Source: Streptomyces griseocarneus
GTDB taxonomy: Bacteria; Actinomycetota; Actinomycetes; Streptomycetales; Streptomycetaceae
Direction of reading: 5' to 3'
Assembly (NCBI GenBank): GCA_003674045.1
Contig: PENC01000002.1
Coordinates: forward strand, 558,001 to 622,000
Length of the DNA: 64,000 nt
The translations under genes and the position numbers were made by a program. The notes under the pieces were generated by a model, which saw only the letters and a list, made by a program, of their open reading frames with translations, was not told the DNA's origin and ran no database searches. Shown here one piece after another: positions 17,705 through 27,645 of the stretch; position 1 is the first letter of the stretch; each line of letters begins with the position of its first letter.

Positions 17705-17793
17705 GAGTCCTCCATTGGTTCGGGTTCGAGGGGCCGGAAGGCTCGTGATCCGAGGCCCGCGCCCTCGTCGTGCGATGGCAACCGATCAACGGT

Positions 17794-17816
17794 CGGGAAC
17801 CGGTGATCGGTTCCCG
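17794..17816. terminator. Hairpin downstream of the peroxiredoxin gene
   Basis: CGGGAACCG (17794-17802) and CGGTTCCCG (17808-17816) are perfect inverted repeats around a 5-nt loop, 30 bp after the minus-strand peroxiredoxin stop. It could equally be an operator for terD, whose start is about 90 bp further on. Confidence 0.5.
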
Positions 17817-17846
17817 GGTTCCGGATTCTTTGTTCGGCGGAGTACC

Positions 17847-18305
17847 TCAGAGCGCCTTGAGGGCCTCGGCGTACTCGTTCAGGTCGCGGGCGTCCGGCAG
17901 GCCGTTGACGACGGTCCAGCGCACGACGCCCTCCTTGTCGATGACGAAGGTGCCGCGGACGGCGCAGCCCTTCTCCTCGTCGAAGACGCCGTAGGCGCGG
18001 CTGGCCTCGCCGTGCGGCCAGAAGTCGGAGAGCAGCGGGTACTCGAGACCCTCCTGCTCGGCGAAGACGCGCAGGGAGAACGGCGAGTCGTTGGACACGG
18101 CGAGCAGCTGGACGTCGTCGTTGACGAACGTCGGCAGCTCGTCGCGCAGGGCGCACAGCTCGCCGGTGCAGACGCCGGTGAAGGCGAAGGGGTAGAAGAG
18201 CAGGACGACGTTCTTCTCGCCGCGGAAGTCGGAGAGCCGGACGGTCTCGCCGTGCTGGTTCTTCAGGGCGAAGTCCGGAGCCTTGGTGCCGACCTCGATC
18301 GCCAT
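17847..18305 (-). CDS. AhpE-type 1-Cys peroxiredoxin
   Basis: 152 residues. The peroxidatic motif is [20 protein letters not shown] with Thr43 and Cys46. It is preceded by [20 protein letters not shown] and followed by [20 protein letters not shown] and [20 protein letters not shown]. It reduces peroxides in the cytosol. C51 lies close to C46 and C114 is further on, but no canonical 2-Cys VCP motif exists, so the AhpE subgroup fits best. The partner reductant is likely mycothiol or mycoredoxin, as known for AhpE in actinobacteria. It stands next to TerD and DUF3052 genes. Confidence 0.9.
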   Translation of the reverse strand: MAIEVGTKAPDFALKNQHGETVRLSDFRGEKNVVLLFYPFAFTGVCTGELCALRDELPTFVNDDVQLLAVSNDSPFSLRVFAEQEGLEYPLLSDFWPHGEASRAYGVFDEEKGCAVRGTFVIDKEGVVRWTVVNGLPDARDLNEYAEALKAL

Positions 18306-18475
18306 GGGATCGCATCCTTCTCTCGACGTGGCCGGCGCCGGGCCTCACCCCTCGGTGACCCTGGCCACCGGCGGTGGTGCGGCCAGTCTGTCACCGCGCC
18401 CCGAACGGACGCACCGCGCCCCCCGGCAGCGGTGCTGGCGGGGGGCGCGGGGGAAGCCACTCGGAAGGAGTGCGG

Positions 18476-18898
18476 CTAGCGCTTGGGGGCGCTGAGCTTG
18501 GTGCCGCTCCAGTCCTTGGCCACGCTGATGCTCTTGGTCTGGGACAGCCCGGCGGTCTGCGAGGCGTCCTGGATGTCACTCGGCTCGATGTAGCCGTCGC
18601 GGCCGGTCTTGGGGGTCAGCAGCCAGATGTTGCCGCCGTCCTCCAGCAGGCCGATGGCGTCCACCAGCGCGTCCGTGAGGTCTCCGTCCTCATCCCGGAA
18701 CCACAGCAGGACGACATCGGCCACGTCGTCGTAATCCTCGTCGACGAGATCCTGGCCGATCAGGGACTCAATACCTTCACGGAGATCATGGTCGACGTCG
18801 TCGTCGTAACCGATCTCCTGGACCACCTGTCCGGGCTCGAACCCCAGCCTGGTGGCAGGGTTGGTCCGCTCCTCCGCGTGGTCCGCGGTCGCGCTCAC
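18476..18898 (-). CDS. DUF3052 family protein
   Basis: 140 residues from GTG 18898, which follows a perfect AGGAGG at the right distance; an upstream extension to 19225 is rejected. The sequence is acidic: LGFEPGQVVQEIGYDDDVDH, LVDEDYDDVADVVLLWFRDE, LEDGGNIWLLTPKTGRDGYI, then QTAGLSQTKSISVAKDWSGT. DUF3052 is widespread in actinobacteria. It has no assigned enzymatic activity, and a regulatory or scaffold role is guessed from its location between peroxiredoxin and aceE. Likely monocistronic and divergent from aceE. Confidence 0.9.
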   Translation of the reverse strand: MSATADHAEERTNPATRLGFEPGQVVQEIGYDDDVDHDLREGIESLIGQDLVDEDYDDVADVVLLWFRDEDGDLTDALVDAIGLLEDGGNIWLLTPKTGRDGYIEPSDIQDASQTAGLSQTKSISVAKDWSGTKLSAPKR

Positions 18899-19361
18899 GG
18901 ATTGCCTCCTGTCATCTTTCGAGAAGTCTCTTGTTGTTCCCCGCATACGCGAGTCATTGGGCGTAGTCCACACGTGCCGGACGGATCGCGCAAGTACCCG
19001 GCCACCGAGACCGCCGAAACGGTGACGGAAGTGCCACTCCCACCGCTTCCGCCGACATGGAAGACCATAGGCGAGTGATTCATGCCACAGCATTCTGCCT
19101 GGTTTGTGAAGTTGCCCCGTGCGAATACGGCATACAGGCCCGAACGGCCGTACGCGGGGGACTCCCAAAGGGAGCGTATGGTTGCGATTTGGCCGCCCTC
19201 GTTCGGCCACCTCTTGACACGTCACCTCGACCCGTGGTGGTTACCGGCCGGTAGAGATGACGTTTCCGTCGCTGCGGTCCACGATGGGAGCCGACGCGAC
19301 ACAGCAGCAGACCGTAGTAGACCGCGTGCCGAGCACGACCCGAGAACACCGAAGGAACAGC
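18899..19361. promoter_or_regulatory. 463-bp divergent control region of DUF3052 and aceE
   Basis: No gene is seen. On the plus strand TTGACA (19214-19219) is a good -35; an 18-bp spacer leads only to TGGTTA, a poor -10, so the aceE start point is unsure. A short CTCCC-AAA-GGGAG hairpin occurs near 19170. In-frame ATG/GTG codons upstream of aceE at 19257 lack a ribosome binding site. Confidence 0.4.
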
Positions 19362-22094
19362 GTGGCTTCCGGATCCGATCGCAACCCGATCATCATTGGC
19401 GGCCTTCCCAGCCAGGTCCCGGACTTCGATCCCGAAGAGACCCAGGAGTGGCTCGACTCGCTCGACGCAGCTGTCGATGAGCGAGGCCGGGAACGTGCCC
19501 GCTACCTCATGCTCCGCCTGATCGAGCGCGCCCGCGAGAAGAACGTGGCCGTGCCCGAGATGCGCAGCACGGACTACGTCAACACCATCGCCACCAAGGA
19601 CGAGCCGTTCTTCCCCGGCAACGAGGAGATCGAGCGCAAGGTCCTCAACGCGACCCGGTGGAACGCGGCCGTCATGGTCTCGCGCGCCCAGCGCCCGGGC
19701 ATCGGCGTCGGCGGCCACATCGCCACCTTCGCCTCCTCCGCCTCCCTCTACGACGTGGGCTTCAACCACTTCTTCCGGGGCAAGGACGGCGGCGACGGCG
19801 GCGACCAGATCTTCTTCCAGGGCCACGCCTCCCCCGGCGTGTACGCGCGCGCCTTCCTGCTGGACCGACTGTCCGAGCAGCAGCTCGACGCGTTCCGCCA
19901 GGAGAAGTCGAAGGCCCCCTACGGCCTGTCGTCGTACCCGCACCCGCGCCTGATGCCGGACTTCTGGGAGTTCCCGACCGTCTCGATGGGCCTCGGCCCG
20001 CTCGGCGCGATCTACCAGGCCCGTATGAACCGCTACATGGAGGCCCGCGGCATCGCCGACACCTCCAAGTCGCACGTGTGGGCGTACCTGGGCGACGGCG
20101 AGATGGACGAGCCCGAGTCGCTCGGCCAGCTGTCCCTGGCCGCCCGTGAGGGCCTGGACAACCTGACCTTCGTCGTCAACTGCAACCTGCAGCGCCTCGA
20201 CGGCCCGGTCCGCGGCAACGGCAAGATCATGCAGGAGCTGGAGTCGCAGTTCCGCGGCGCCGGCTGGAACGTGATCAAGCTGGTGTGGGACCGCTCCTGG
20301 GACCCGCTGCTCGCGCAGGACCGCGACGGCATCCTGGTCAACAAGCTCAACAGCACCCCCGACGGCCAGTTCCAGACGTACGCCACCGAGACGGGCGCGT
20401 ACATCCGTGAGCACTTCTTCGGCGGCGACCAGCGCCTGCGCAAGATGGTCGAGGGCATGTCCGACGACCAGATCCTGCACCTGGGCCGCGGCGGTCACGA
20501 CCACAAGAAGATCTACGCGGCCTACGCGGCGGCCAAGGCCCACAAGGGCCAGCCGACCGTGATCCTCGCGCAGACGGTCAAGGGCTGGACGCTCGGCCCG
20601 AACTTCGAGGGCCGCAACGCGACCCACCAGATGAAGAAGCTCACGGTCGAGGACCTCAAGCGCTTCCGCGACCGTCTCCACATCCCGATCGCCGACAAGG
20701 AGCTGGAGTCCGGCCTGCCGCCGTACTACCACCCGGGTCGCGACTCGGAGGAGATCCAGTACATGCACGACCGGCGCAACGCGCTGGGCGGCTACGTACC
20801 CACCCGTGTGGACCGCTCCAAGCCGCTCGTCCTGCCGGGCGACAAGGCCTACGCGGCCACCCGGAAGGGCTCCGGCCAGCAGTCGATCGCCACCACCATG
20901 GCCTTCGTCCGCCTGCTCAAGGACCTCATGCGGGACAAGGAGATCGGCAAGCGCTTCGTGCCGATCGCACCCGACGAGTACCGCACCTTCGGCATGGACT
21001 CGCTGTTCCCGTCGGCGAAGATCTACAACCCGCTGGGCCAGCAGTACGAGGCCGTGGACCGCGAGCTGCTGCTCGCCTACAAGGAGTCCCCGACCGGCCA
21101 GATGCTGCACGACGGCATCTCCGAGGCGGGCTGCACCGCCTCGCTGATCGCCGCCGGTTCCGCCTACGCCACGCACGGCGAGCCGCTGATCCCGATCTAC
21201 GTCTTCTACTCGATGTTCGGGTTCCAGCGCACGGGTGACCAGTTCTGGCAGATGGCCGACCAGCTGGCGCGCGGCTTCGTGCTCGGCGCCACCGCGGGCC
21301 GCACCACCCTGACGGGTGAGGGCCTGCAGCACGCCGACGGCCACTCGCACCTGCTGGCCTCGACCAACCCGGGTGTCGTCGCGTACGACCCGGCGTTCGG
21401 CTACGAGATCGCGCACATCGTCAAGGACGGTCTGCGCCGCATGTACGGCGAGAACGCGGAGAACATCTTCTACTACCTCACCGTCTACAACGAGCCGATC
21501 CAGCACCCGGCCGAGCCGGAGAACGTGGACGCCGAGGGCATCCTCAAGGGTCTGTACCGCTTCAAGCAGGGTGAGGCGGGCGCCATCCCGGCGCAGATCC
21601 TCGCCTCCGGTGTGGCCGTGCCGTGGGCGCTCGAGGCCCAGCGCATCCTCGCCGAGGAGTGGAACGTCAAGGCGGACGTCTGGTCGGCGACCTCCTGGAA
21701 CGAGCTGCGCAACGAGGCCATCAAGGTGGAGGAGCACAACCTGCTCCACCCGGAGGAGGAGCAGCGCGTCCCCTATGTGACGCAGAAGCTCGCCGGCGCC
21801 GAGGGCCCGAAGGTGGCCGTGTCCGACTGGATGCGCGCCGTCCCGGACCAGATCGCGCGCTGGGTGCCCGGCACGTACCAGTCGCTGGGTGCGGACGGCT
21901 TCGGCTTCGCGGACACGCGTGGCGCGGCCCGTCGCTTCTTCCACATCGACGCCCAGTCGATCGTCCTCGGCGTGCTCACCGAGCTCGCCAAGGAGGGCAA
22001 GGTCGACCGCTCGGCGCTGAAGCAGGCGATCGACCGGTACCAGCTGCTGGACGTCGCGGCGGCGGACCCCGGCGCCGCTGGCGGCGACGCCTGA
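19362..22094 (+). CDS. aceE: Pyruvate dehydrogenase E1 component, homodimeric type
   Basis: 910 residues from GTG 19362 behind GAAGGAAC, matching AceE length. It decarboxylates pyruvate with thiamine diphosphate and passes the acetyl group to lipoyl-E2. The start [20 protein letters not shown] is followed by [39 protein letters not shown], the ThDP/Mg motif [20 protein letters not shown], and [20 protein letters not shown]. The transketolase-like middle region has [20 protein letters not shown]. It is monocistronic; the E2 and E3 genes are not in the window. It is followed by an intergenic repeat and a strong terminator. Confidence 0.97.
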   Translation: MASGSDRNPIIIGGLPSQVPDFDPEETQEWLDSLDAAVDERGRERARYLMLRLIERAREKNVAVPEMRSTDYVNTIATKDEPFFPGNEEIERKVLNATRWNAAVMVSRAQRPGIGVGGHIATFASSASLYDVGFNHFFRGKDGGDGGDQIFFQGHASPGVYARAFLLDRLSEQQLDAFRQEKSKAPYGLSSYPHPRLMPDFWEFPTVSMGLGPLGAIYQARMNRYMEARGIADTSKSHVWAYLGDGEMDEPESLGQLSLAAREGLDNLTFVVNCNLQRLDGPVRGNGKIMQELESQFRGAGWNVIKLVWDRSWDPLLAQDRDGILVNKLNSTPDGQFQTYATETGAYIREHFFGGDQRLRKMVEGMSDDQILHLGRGGHDHKKIYAAYAAAKAHKGQPTVILAQTVKGWTLGPNFEGRNATHQMKKLTVEDLKRFRDRLHIPIADKELESGLPPYYHPGRDSEEIQYMHDRRNALGGYVPTRVDRSKPLVLPGDKAYAATRKGSGQQSIATTMAFVRLLKDLMRDKEIGKRFVPIAPDEYRTFGMDSLFPSAKIYNPLGQQYEAVDRELLLAYKESPTGQMLHDGISEAGCTASLIAAGSAYATHGEPLIPIYVFYSMFGFQRTGDQFWQMADQLARGFVLGATAGRTTLTGEGLQHADGHSHLLASTNPGVVAYDPAFGYEIAHIVKDGLRRMYGENAENIFYYLTVYNEPIQHPAEPENVDAEGILKGLYRFKQGEAGAIPAQILASGVAVPWALEAQRILAEEWNVKADVWSATSWNELRNEAIKVEEHNLLHPEEEQRVPYVTQKLAGAEGPKVAVSDWMRAVPDQIARWVPGTYQSLGADGFGFADTRGAARRFFHIDAQSIVLGVLTELAKEGKVDRSALKQAIDRYQLLDVAAADPGAAGGDA

Positions 22095-22148
22095 GCGCTG
22101 CGGCGGCTTTGCAGTCGCCTCATCGCCGTAGTGGCTAGGGCTGTTCGG

Positions 22149-22206
22149 CGACTGCGGGTCCGTTGTGGCTGGTCGCGCAGTTCCCCGCGCCCCTGACGGG
22201 GCGCGG
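22149..22206 (+). repeat. Intergenic repeat copy 2
   Basis: It starts CGACTGCGGGTCCGTTGTGG, continues CTGGTCGCGCAGTTCCCCGC, and ends in the GCCCCTGACGGGGC hairpin. It follows aceE by 54 bp and precedes its terminator. Confidence 0.85.
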
Positions 22207-22215
22207 CACCGCGTC

Positions 22216-22254
22216 GAAAAAGCGGGTGCTCTCTTCGAGAGCACCCGCTTTTTC
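22216..22254. terminator. Bidirectional intrinsic terminator between aceE and I36 gene
   Basis: An 18-bp perfect stem (22216-22233 with 22237-22254) and a 3-nt loop. It has an A-run on one side and T-run on the other, so it works in both directions for these convergent genes. Confidence 0.95.
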
Positions 22255-22260
22255 ATGTCC

Positions 22261-22629
22261 TCAGCTCTCCCAGATCTTGTACGCCCTCACGACGTACGGG
22301 GACTCCGGGGTCCAGGTGCCGGAGGGGTACGTGGCGAACTCGCCTGTTTCTCCGCAGGTGGCGCTCTGGTAGGTGGTGACGGGGCGGCCCGTGCGGTTGA
22401 CGAAGGAGGCCGCGCCTGCCGGTAAGGTCACGCAGCTCTCGATGTCGGTGTGTGCGAGCTCGGCCGTCGTGCGTGCGCCGCGGTAGTCGGACTTGGGCCA
22501 GAAGCAGAGCTGCCCGGCCGCGCAGCCGCCCGGCCGTGGCGCGGTGTCCGCGGTCGCGGCCGGGGCGGCGGCGAGGGCCAGGCCCGCGGCGGCGCCCACG
22601 GCGAGGGCGGCGATACGGATTGTGCGCAT
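22261..22629 (-). CDS. Secreted peptidase-inhibitor family I36 protein
   Basis: 122 residues. MRTIRI starts an export signal with a long hydrophobic core (AALAVGAAAGLALAAAPAATA) cleaved after about residue 28. The mature part has the I36/SMI beta-gamma-crystallin-like pattern: CAAGQLCFWPKSDYRGARTT, SCVTLPAGAASFVNRTGRPV, then TYQSATCGETGEFATYPSGT. Four Cys can form disulfides. The family includes the Streptomyces metalloproteinase inhibitor SMPI; the target protease here is unknown. ATG 22629 is preferred over 22635 because GGGAG lies at the correct spacing. Confidence 0.85.
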   Translation of the reverse strand: MRTIRIAALAVGAAAGLALAAAPAATADTAPRPGGCAAGQLCFWPKSDYRGARTTAELAHTDIESCVTLPAGAASFVNRTGRPVTTYQSATCGETGEFATYPSGTWTPESPYVVRAYKIWES

Positions 22630-22729
22630 GAACATCACTCCCTGTGTCGGCTGACTCCGATCCTGGCCGTGATGATCACTCGCTGCCAAGAGGGCCCCGC
22701 GGTGCGGGGCCCTGATAGGGGAAGCGGCG

Positions 22730-24319
22730 TCAGACGGCGGCCGCGCCTGCCGCGCCCGCGTTCTCGCCGCGCTTGGTGAACAGGGCGACGGCGGCCGCGA
22801 ACAGCGCGATGACACCGGCGACCGTGAACGACAGGCTCATGCCCGACATGAAGGTGTCATGCGAAGCGGTGATGATCTTCTCCGCGACCGGGCCCGGCGT
22901 CTGCTTCGGCACGGGGGCGATACCGACCGCGACCGCGTCGGAGGCTCCCGGCAGTTGGTCGTGCGGGAGGGGCGGCAGGCCCTGGTCCGCCCATTTCCGC
23001 GGCAGCAGGTGGTCGACGCGGGCTGCCATGACCGCGCCCAGGACCGCTGTGCCGATGGCGCCGCCCACCTGCATCGCGGCCTGCTGGAGGCCGCCGGCGA
23101 TACCGGCGTGCTGCAAGGGGGCGTTGCCGACGATGACCTCGGTGGCGCCGACCATGACCGGCGAGAGCCCGAGGCCGAAGAGCGCGAACCACAGCGACAT
23201 CACGCCCGTGCCGGAGTCGGCGTCCAGCGTGGCGGTGCCGAAGCTGGCGGCGGCGGCGAGGAGCATGCCGACGACCAGCGGGATGCGTGGCCCGATGCGG
23301 GTGATGATCGCGCCCGCCGTCGGGGAGCCGATGATGACCATACCGGTGAGCGGCAGCAGGTGCAGGCCGCTGTTCACCGGGGTCATCCCGTGCACGTTCT
23401 GCAGATAGAAGGTCATGAAGAAGAGGCCCCCGATGAACGCGAAGGCCATCAGGACCATCAGGACCGTGCCCGCCGAGAGGGGCAGGGAGCGGAACAGGCC
23501 GAGCGGCAGCAGGGGTTCGCGGACCCTCGTCTGCCAGGCCGCGAAGGCGACGAAGGCCACGAGCGCGGCACCCAGGAAGATCAGCGTCCTGCTGTTCCCC
23601 CAGCTCCAGGACGGTGCCTTGATGACCGCCCAGACCAGGCAGAACATCGCCGCCGACAGCAGCACGATGCCCAGCGGGTCGAAGGACTTGGGCGCGTCCT
23701 CCAGGCGGTGGTCCTTGAGGATGATCAGGCCGAGGACCAGGGCGATGGCGCCGACCGGCAGGTTGACGTAGAAGACCGACTGCCAGTTGACGTGCTCGAC
23801 GAGCACACCGCCGAGGATGGGGCCGCCCGCGGTGGAGACGCCGATGACCATGCCCCAGAGGCCGATGGCCATGTTGAGCTTCTCGGCCGGGAAGGTGGCC
23901 CGCAGCAGGCCGAGGGCGGCCGGCATCAGCAGGGCGCCGCAGAGGCCCTGGAGCACCCGGAAGCCGACGATCGCCGGGACGGTGTCGGAGAGGGAGATGG
24001 CGCCGGAGGCGACGGCGAAGCCGGTGGTGCCGACGAGGAAGGTCAGCCGGTGGCCGAAGCGGTCACCCAGCTTGCCCGCGGTGATCAGGGCGACCGCGAG
24101 GGCGAGGAGATAGGCGTTGGTGATCCATTGGACGTCGGCCAGCGAGGCGCCGAGGTCCTTCTGAATGGCGGGATTCGCGACAGCGACGATGGTGCCGTCG
24201 AGCGTGACCATCATCACGCCGATCGCGACGGAGAGCAGTGTCAGCCAGGGATGACCCCGTAAGCCCTTCCGGGGCCCGGGATCGGATGTCGCGGTGGCGA
24301 CGGTGGTCTGAGACGTCAT
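22730..24319 (-). CDS. MFS drug exporter, DHA2 (EmrB/QacA, 14-TM) family
   Basis: 529 residues and 14 predicted transmembrane segments. Diagnostic motifs are MMVTLDGTIVAVANPAIQ (TM1 motif with embedded Asp), WITNAYLLALAVALITAGKL followed by GDRFGHR (motif A), FRVLQGLCGALLMPAALGLL, and WGMVIGVSTAGGPILGGVL (antiporter motif C). It exports hydrophobic toxic compounds using the proton gradient. The C-terminal half includes an extracellular loop near residue 455 with Pro/Asp-rich sequence. It is divergent from a TetR gene whose operator sits between them, so it is probably repressed by that TetR until a drug binds. Confidence 0.92.
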   Translation of the reverse strand: MTSQTTVATATSDPGPRKGLRGHPWLTLLSVAIGVMMVTLDGTIVAVANPAIQKDLGASLADVQWITNAYLLALAVALITAGKLGDRFGHRLTFLVGTTGFAVASGAISLSDTVPAIVGFRVLQGLCGALLMPAALGLLRATFPAEKLNMAIGLWGMVIGVSTAGGPILGGVLVEHVNWQSVFYVNLPVGAIALVLGLIILKDHRLEDAPKSFDPLGIVLLSAAMFCLVWAVIKAPSWSWGNSRTLIFLGAALVAFVAFAAWQTRVREPLLPLGLFRSLPLSAGTVLMVLMAFAFIGGLFFMTFYLQNVHGMTPVNSGLHLLPLTGMVIIGSPTAGAIITRIGPRIPLVVGMLLAAAASFGTATLDADSGTGVMSLWFALFGLGLSPVMVGATEVIVGNAPLQHAGIAGGLQQAAMQVGGAIGTAVLGAVMAARVDHLLPRKWADQGLPPLPHDQLPGASDAVAVGIAPVPKQTPGPVAEKIITASHDTFMSGMSLSFTVAGVIALFAAAVALFTKRGENAGAAGAAAV

Positions 24320-24383
24320 ATCACGAGATTATGGCAGTAGCTGACAATTGACAAAGGGTTCCATGAGGCGGCGGCTGCCATCT

Positions 24384-24404
24384 TGCTCACAGCTATCCTG
24401 AGCA
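24384..24404. promoter_or_regulatory. Candidate TetR operator between MFS and tetR
   Basis: TGCTCA (24384-24389) and TGAGCA (24399-24404) form an inverted repeat separated by 9 bp, 30 bp upstream of the tetR start and 65 bp from the MFS start. Confidence 0.5.
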
Positions 24405-24433
24405 GCGGAAACGCTGGGTGAGGAGAGACGTCG

Positions 24434-25093
24434 ATGCGTACGATCGAAGGCGTGACGGACCGCGCGGCGTCGCCCGGGCTGCGCGAGCGCAAGAAGCGCC
24501 GCACCCGGGACAGCCTGATCCGGTCGGCTCTGGAGCTGTTCGCACTCAAGGGTTACGAACGGACGACCGTCGACGAGATCGCGGAGGCCGCCGACGTCTC
24601 CCCGCGCACCTTCTTCCGCTACTTCGCGAACAAGGAGGAGGTCGCCCTCGCGATGCAGGACTCCCTGGAGGCGCACTTCCTCACCGCGCTCCGGGAGCGC
24701 CCCGCCGCCGAGGCCCCGCTGACCGCGCTCGGCAACGCCGTGTTCGCCTGCTGGGACACCGCGAGCCAGGTCATCGAGGCCGTGGTGCCGCTGGAGCTGC
24801 ACATGCGCACGTACCGGATGATCGAGTCGACCCCGCAGCTGTTCGCCGCCCATCTGCACCGGCTCTCGGAGGTGGAGGACAGGCTCGCGCAGGAGATCGC
24901 CCGCCGCGCGGGCCTGGACGTACGCACCGACCCCCGGCCCCAGGTGCTGGTCGCCGCGTTCGGCGGGGTGATGCGGGTCACCGGCAAGCTCTGGAGCCGG
25001 CGCGGGTGCGCGAGCCTGGAGGAACTCCGCGACCTCACCACCGCCTACCTCGCACAGCTCGGCCCGGCGCTGGCGGAGGACTGGCGCTCCTGA
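24434..25093 (+). CDS. TetR-family transcriptional repressor of the adjacent MFS pump
   Basis: 219 residues. The N-terminal HTH is canonical: RRTRDSLIRSALELFALKGY, ERTTVDEIAEAADVSPRTFF and RYFANKEEVALAMQDSLEAH (residues about 22-80). The C-terminal ligand domain is helical and not assignable to a specific inducer. Start ATG 24434 follows GGAGAGACG. Divergent orientation to the DHA2 pump and a dyad in the gap indicate classic local autorepression and drug-inducible control. Confidence 0.9.
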   Translation: MRTIEGVTDRAASPGLRERKKRRTRDSLIRSALELFALKGYERTTVDEIAEAADVSPRTFFRYFANKEEVALAMQDSLEAHFLTALRERPAAEAPLTALGNAVFACWDTASQVIEAVVPLELHMRTYRMIESTPQLFAAHLHRLSEVEDRLAQEIARRAGLDVRTDPRPQVLVAAFGGVMRVTGKLWSRRGCASLEELRDLTTAYLAQLGPALAEDWRS

Positions 25094-25242
25094 GCGTTCC
25101 CGGTCGGCTTTCGTGAAGCGATCGGGACCCGTGCCGGACCTGAGCAAGAAACGTCAACGAGTGCACAATCACCCTCGTTTCAAACGTGAGATGGCTCACT
25201 GACTTCACGGTCACCGCCGGGTTTCTCCTAGGGTGTTCGGCG

Positions 25243-26463
25243 GTGACTTCCTTCCCGGAGCTCGGCTCCCCCTCAGCCCCGTGGACGACCACGGCCACCG
25301 TGTGGCGCGCACTGCTCGCCCTGGCCGTGGTCTTCGTCATGCTCGCCACCACCGGCTGGACGGCCGTCAGAAGCCACAAGGCGAGCGGCGACGCCCGCGC
25401 GGCGAGCCTGAGCGCCTGGATGCACGGCTCGATAGCGGGCCGGGCGCTGCCCGACCCCGCCTCGGCCCCCGGGACGCTGACCCGCTTCTTCGGGAACCTC
25501 ACCGGCGCTCAGCGCGAGCTGCTGGCCGCGCGCTACCCCCTCGTCGTCGGCAATCTCAACGGCGCCCCGATCGACCTGCGCTACCGGGCCAACCGGATCG
25601 CCCTGGACGAGGCCCGGCGCGTCGAGAAGCACCGGATGCGCGAGAGCGACCTGACCCCGGCCGGGCGCCGGGACGCGGAGCGCCGGATGCACCGCTTCGA
25701 GTCGTTGCTGGACAACGGCCGGCAGATCCTCGCCTTCGACCCCACGGGCGCCGGGCGCGTCGCGGAGGTCACCGGCGACCTGGAGCACGCGGAGCGCGTC
25801 TCCGTCGTGGTGCCCGGCGTCGACACCAACGTCCTGACCTTCGAGCGCACCCAGCGCGCCTACAGCGCGCCGGTGGGCATGGCCCAGTCCCTCTACGCCG
25901 CCGAGCGGAAGGCGAGCCCCGGCACGAAGACGGCCGTCATCGCCTGGGCCGACTACACGACGCCCGCCGGGGTCGGCATGGACGCCGCCACGGGCAAGCT
26001 CGCCGCCGAGGGCGCGCTGCGGCTGCGCGCCCTCGTCCGGGCGCTGCCCGGCGACTCCCCCGTCTCGCTGTTCTGCCACAGCTACGGCTCGGTGGTGTGC
26101 GGCGTGGCCGTGCGCGACATGTCGCCCCGGGTCACGGACGTCGCCGTCGCGGGCAGCCCCGGCATGCGCGCCGACCGCGTCTCCGAGCTGCACACCAGCG
26201 CCCGGATATGGGCGATGCGGGACACCGACGACTGGATCCAGGGTGTCCCCCACCTGGAGGTCGGCGGCCTGGGCCACGGCGCGGACCCGGTCTCCGCGGG
26301 CTTCGGGGCGCGGCTGCTGTCCGCCGACGGGGCACAGGGCCACGCGGGCTACTTCGCCCCGGGCACCACGAGCCTCGCCAACTTCGCGGGCATCGGGGTG
26401 GGCCTGCCGTCGGCCGTCACCTGCGCCAGGACGTCGAGCGGCTGCGCGGACGACCTGGCCTGA
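25243..26463 (+). CDS. Alpha/beta-hydrolase (DUF1023-type) membrane-anchored protein
   Basis: About 406 residues from GTG 25243 (GTG 25186 would add 19 residues; no ribosome binding site favours either). One N-terminal membrane segment (WRALLALAVVFVMLATTGW) anchors a long extracellular or periplasm-side part. A helical region of about 120 residues with YPLVVGNLNGAPIDLRYRAN is followed by the hydrolase fold. VSVVVPGVDTNVL gives the oxyanion area, LFCHSYGSVVCGVAV holds the nucleophile Ser in GHSYG-like context, and GGLGHGADPVSAGFGARLLS the final His region. DUF1023 proteins are predicted esterases. The substrate is unknown. Confidence 0.85.
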   Translation: MTSFPELGSPSAPWTTTATVWRALLALAVVFVMLATTGWTAVRSHKASGDARAASLSAWMHGSIAGRALPDPASAPGTLTRFFGNLTGAQRELLAARYPLVVGNLNGAPIDLRYRANRIALDEARRVEKHRMRESDLTPAGRRDAERRMHRFESLLDNGRQILAFDPTGAGRVAEVTGDLEHAERVSVVVPGVDTNVLTFERTQRAYSAPVGMAQSLYAAERKASPGTKTAVIAWADYTTPAGVGMDAATGKLAAEGALRLRALVRALPGDSPVSLFCHSYGSVVCGVAVRDMSPRVTDVAVAGSPGMRADRVSELHTSARIWAMRDTDDWIQGVPHLEVGGLGHGADPVSAGFGARLLSADGAQGHAGYFAPGTTSLANFAGIGVGLPSAVTCARTSSGCADDLA

Positions 26464-26625
26464 CGCCGGGCCTCCGGCGCCGGGCGCCGCGTACCGGACA
26501 CGCGTTCCGTCCCGGCGGACGGCCGAACGCGCGGTAACGGACGCGAGCACGTCGCTTTTACGCGCGTAGTACCTGGGGTGGCTCGGGGGTGGGACGCGCG
26601 GCACCCGCCGCATACGATGAGCCGT

Positions 26626-27486
26626 ATGGGTGATGTGCTGGCCGGTTTCCACGCCGCCTGGGAGTTCGGCACCGACTCCGTGCTCATCCGCTTCGAACGG
26701 GGGATCCGCACACCGAAGCTGTTCCAGGCTCTCGGCGAGCGGCGCGTCCCCTACGAAGCGCTCGCGGGCGTGGAACTGGCTCCGGGGAAGCGCGGCACGG
26801 TGGTGCTGCGCGCGGTGCCGAGACCGGGCGCCGACCCGCTGATCGACGTGGCCGCGGGCGGGCTCAAGGAGAGCTGCGACCCGTACCGGCTGGTGCTGCC
26901 CGCCGAGCGCGACACGCTCGCCGAGTACTACGCCGACGAGATACGGGCGGCCCTCGGACCGTACGCGGACGAGCCCGCCGAGCGGCACCTGGTGGCCGCG
27001 CCCGCGCCGCCGCTGTCCTTCAAGGCCTACGACGGCAAGGCGTCCTTCGACGGCACGGCCGTCGCCTTCCGCTGGTTCTGGACGGGTGCCTCGTCGGCCA
27101 AGTGGAAGGCGGGCGACCAGCGCTTCCCCGTGGACGAGCTGTCGGGCGTCGAATGGCACTCCCCCGACGGCCCGGGCGGCGCCCTGCGGCTCCTCCGGCA
27201 CGGTCAGGCACCCGGGGAGCACACGACCGCCGCCGACCAGGACCCGGCGGCGGTCGTCTTCGGCGTGGGGTACGGGCTGGTGCACGAGTCGCTCCCGTTC
27301 GCGGCCGCGGTCCTGGAGGCCGTGCGTTCCCCCGGCCCGACCGCCGCCGCCCGGGTCCGGGCGGCCCGCCCGGACCCGGGCGGCATCGCGGACCGGATCC
27401 GTCATCTGGGTGCGCTGCACGATGCGGGGTTGTTGACCGATGACGAGTTCAGCTCGAAGAAAGCTCAGCTCTTGGCCGAGCTCTAG
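26626..27486 (+). CDS. DUF4429 protein with C-terminal SHOCT motif
   Basis: 286 residues. Two DUF4429-like PH-fold halves are visible: VLAGFHAAWEFGTDSVLIRF with RTPKLFQALGERRVPYEALA, and FKAYDGKASFDGTAVAFRWF with RFPVDELSGVEWHSPDGPGG. The last 33 residues form a SHOCT helix pair (IADRIRHLGALHDAGLLTDD, EFSSKKAQLLAEL), found on many PH-domain proteins and thought to help oligomerisation. ATG 26626 was chosen at the domain start. A TACGAT hexamer 8 nt upstream and no ribosome binding site suggest leaderless transcription. Function is unknown. Confidence 0.85.
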   Translation: MGDVLAGFHAAWEFGTDSVLIRFERGIRTPKLFQALGERRVPYEALAGVELAPGKRGTVVLRAVPRPGADPLIDVAAGGLKESCDPYRLVLPAERDTLAEYYADEIRAALGPYADEPAERHLVAAPAPPLSFKAYDGKASFDGTAVAFRWFWTGASSAKWKAGDQRFPVDELSGVEWHSPDGPGGALRLLRHGQAPGEHTTAADQDPAAVVFGVGYGLVHESLPFAAAVLEAVRSPGPTAAARVRAARPDPGGIADRIRHLGALHDAGLLTDDEFSSKKAQLLAEL

Positions 27487-27540
27487 CGCCCCGTAAGGGG
27501 CGCGGGGAACTGCGCGACCAGCCCCCACCGGCCCGCAGTG
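27487..27540 (-). repeat. Intergenic repeat copy 3 (inverted)
   Basis: It begins CGCCCCGTAAGGGGCG right after the stop codon of the DUF4429 gene and continues CGGGGAACTGCGCGACCAGC, the reverse of the consensus. Confidence 0.85.
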
Positions 27541-27645
27541 ACCGCGGAGCGCGGCAGCGCAGGACCGATACCGGGGTACGACAAAAGAATTCGCACCCTG
27601 GTGTGACGTGTTCCGGGAAGGCGGGCGCCTACGCTGAAAAGCGCC

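Noticed and set aside
19080..22256. A 1058-residue frame opposite aceE
   Set aside because: It is a low-information shadow of aceE codon bias with no conserved domain.
25186..25242. Upstream GTG extension of the alpha/beta hydrolase
   Set aside because: No ribosome binding site; it may be leader sequence, so the GTG at 25243 was preferred, with low certainty.
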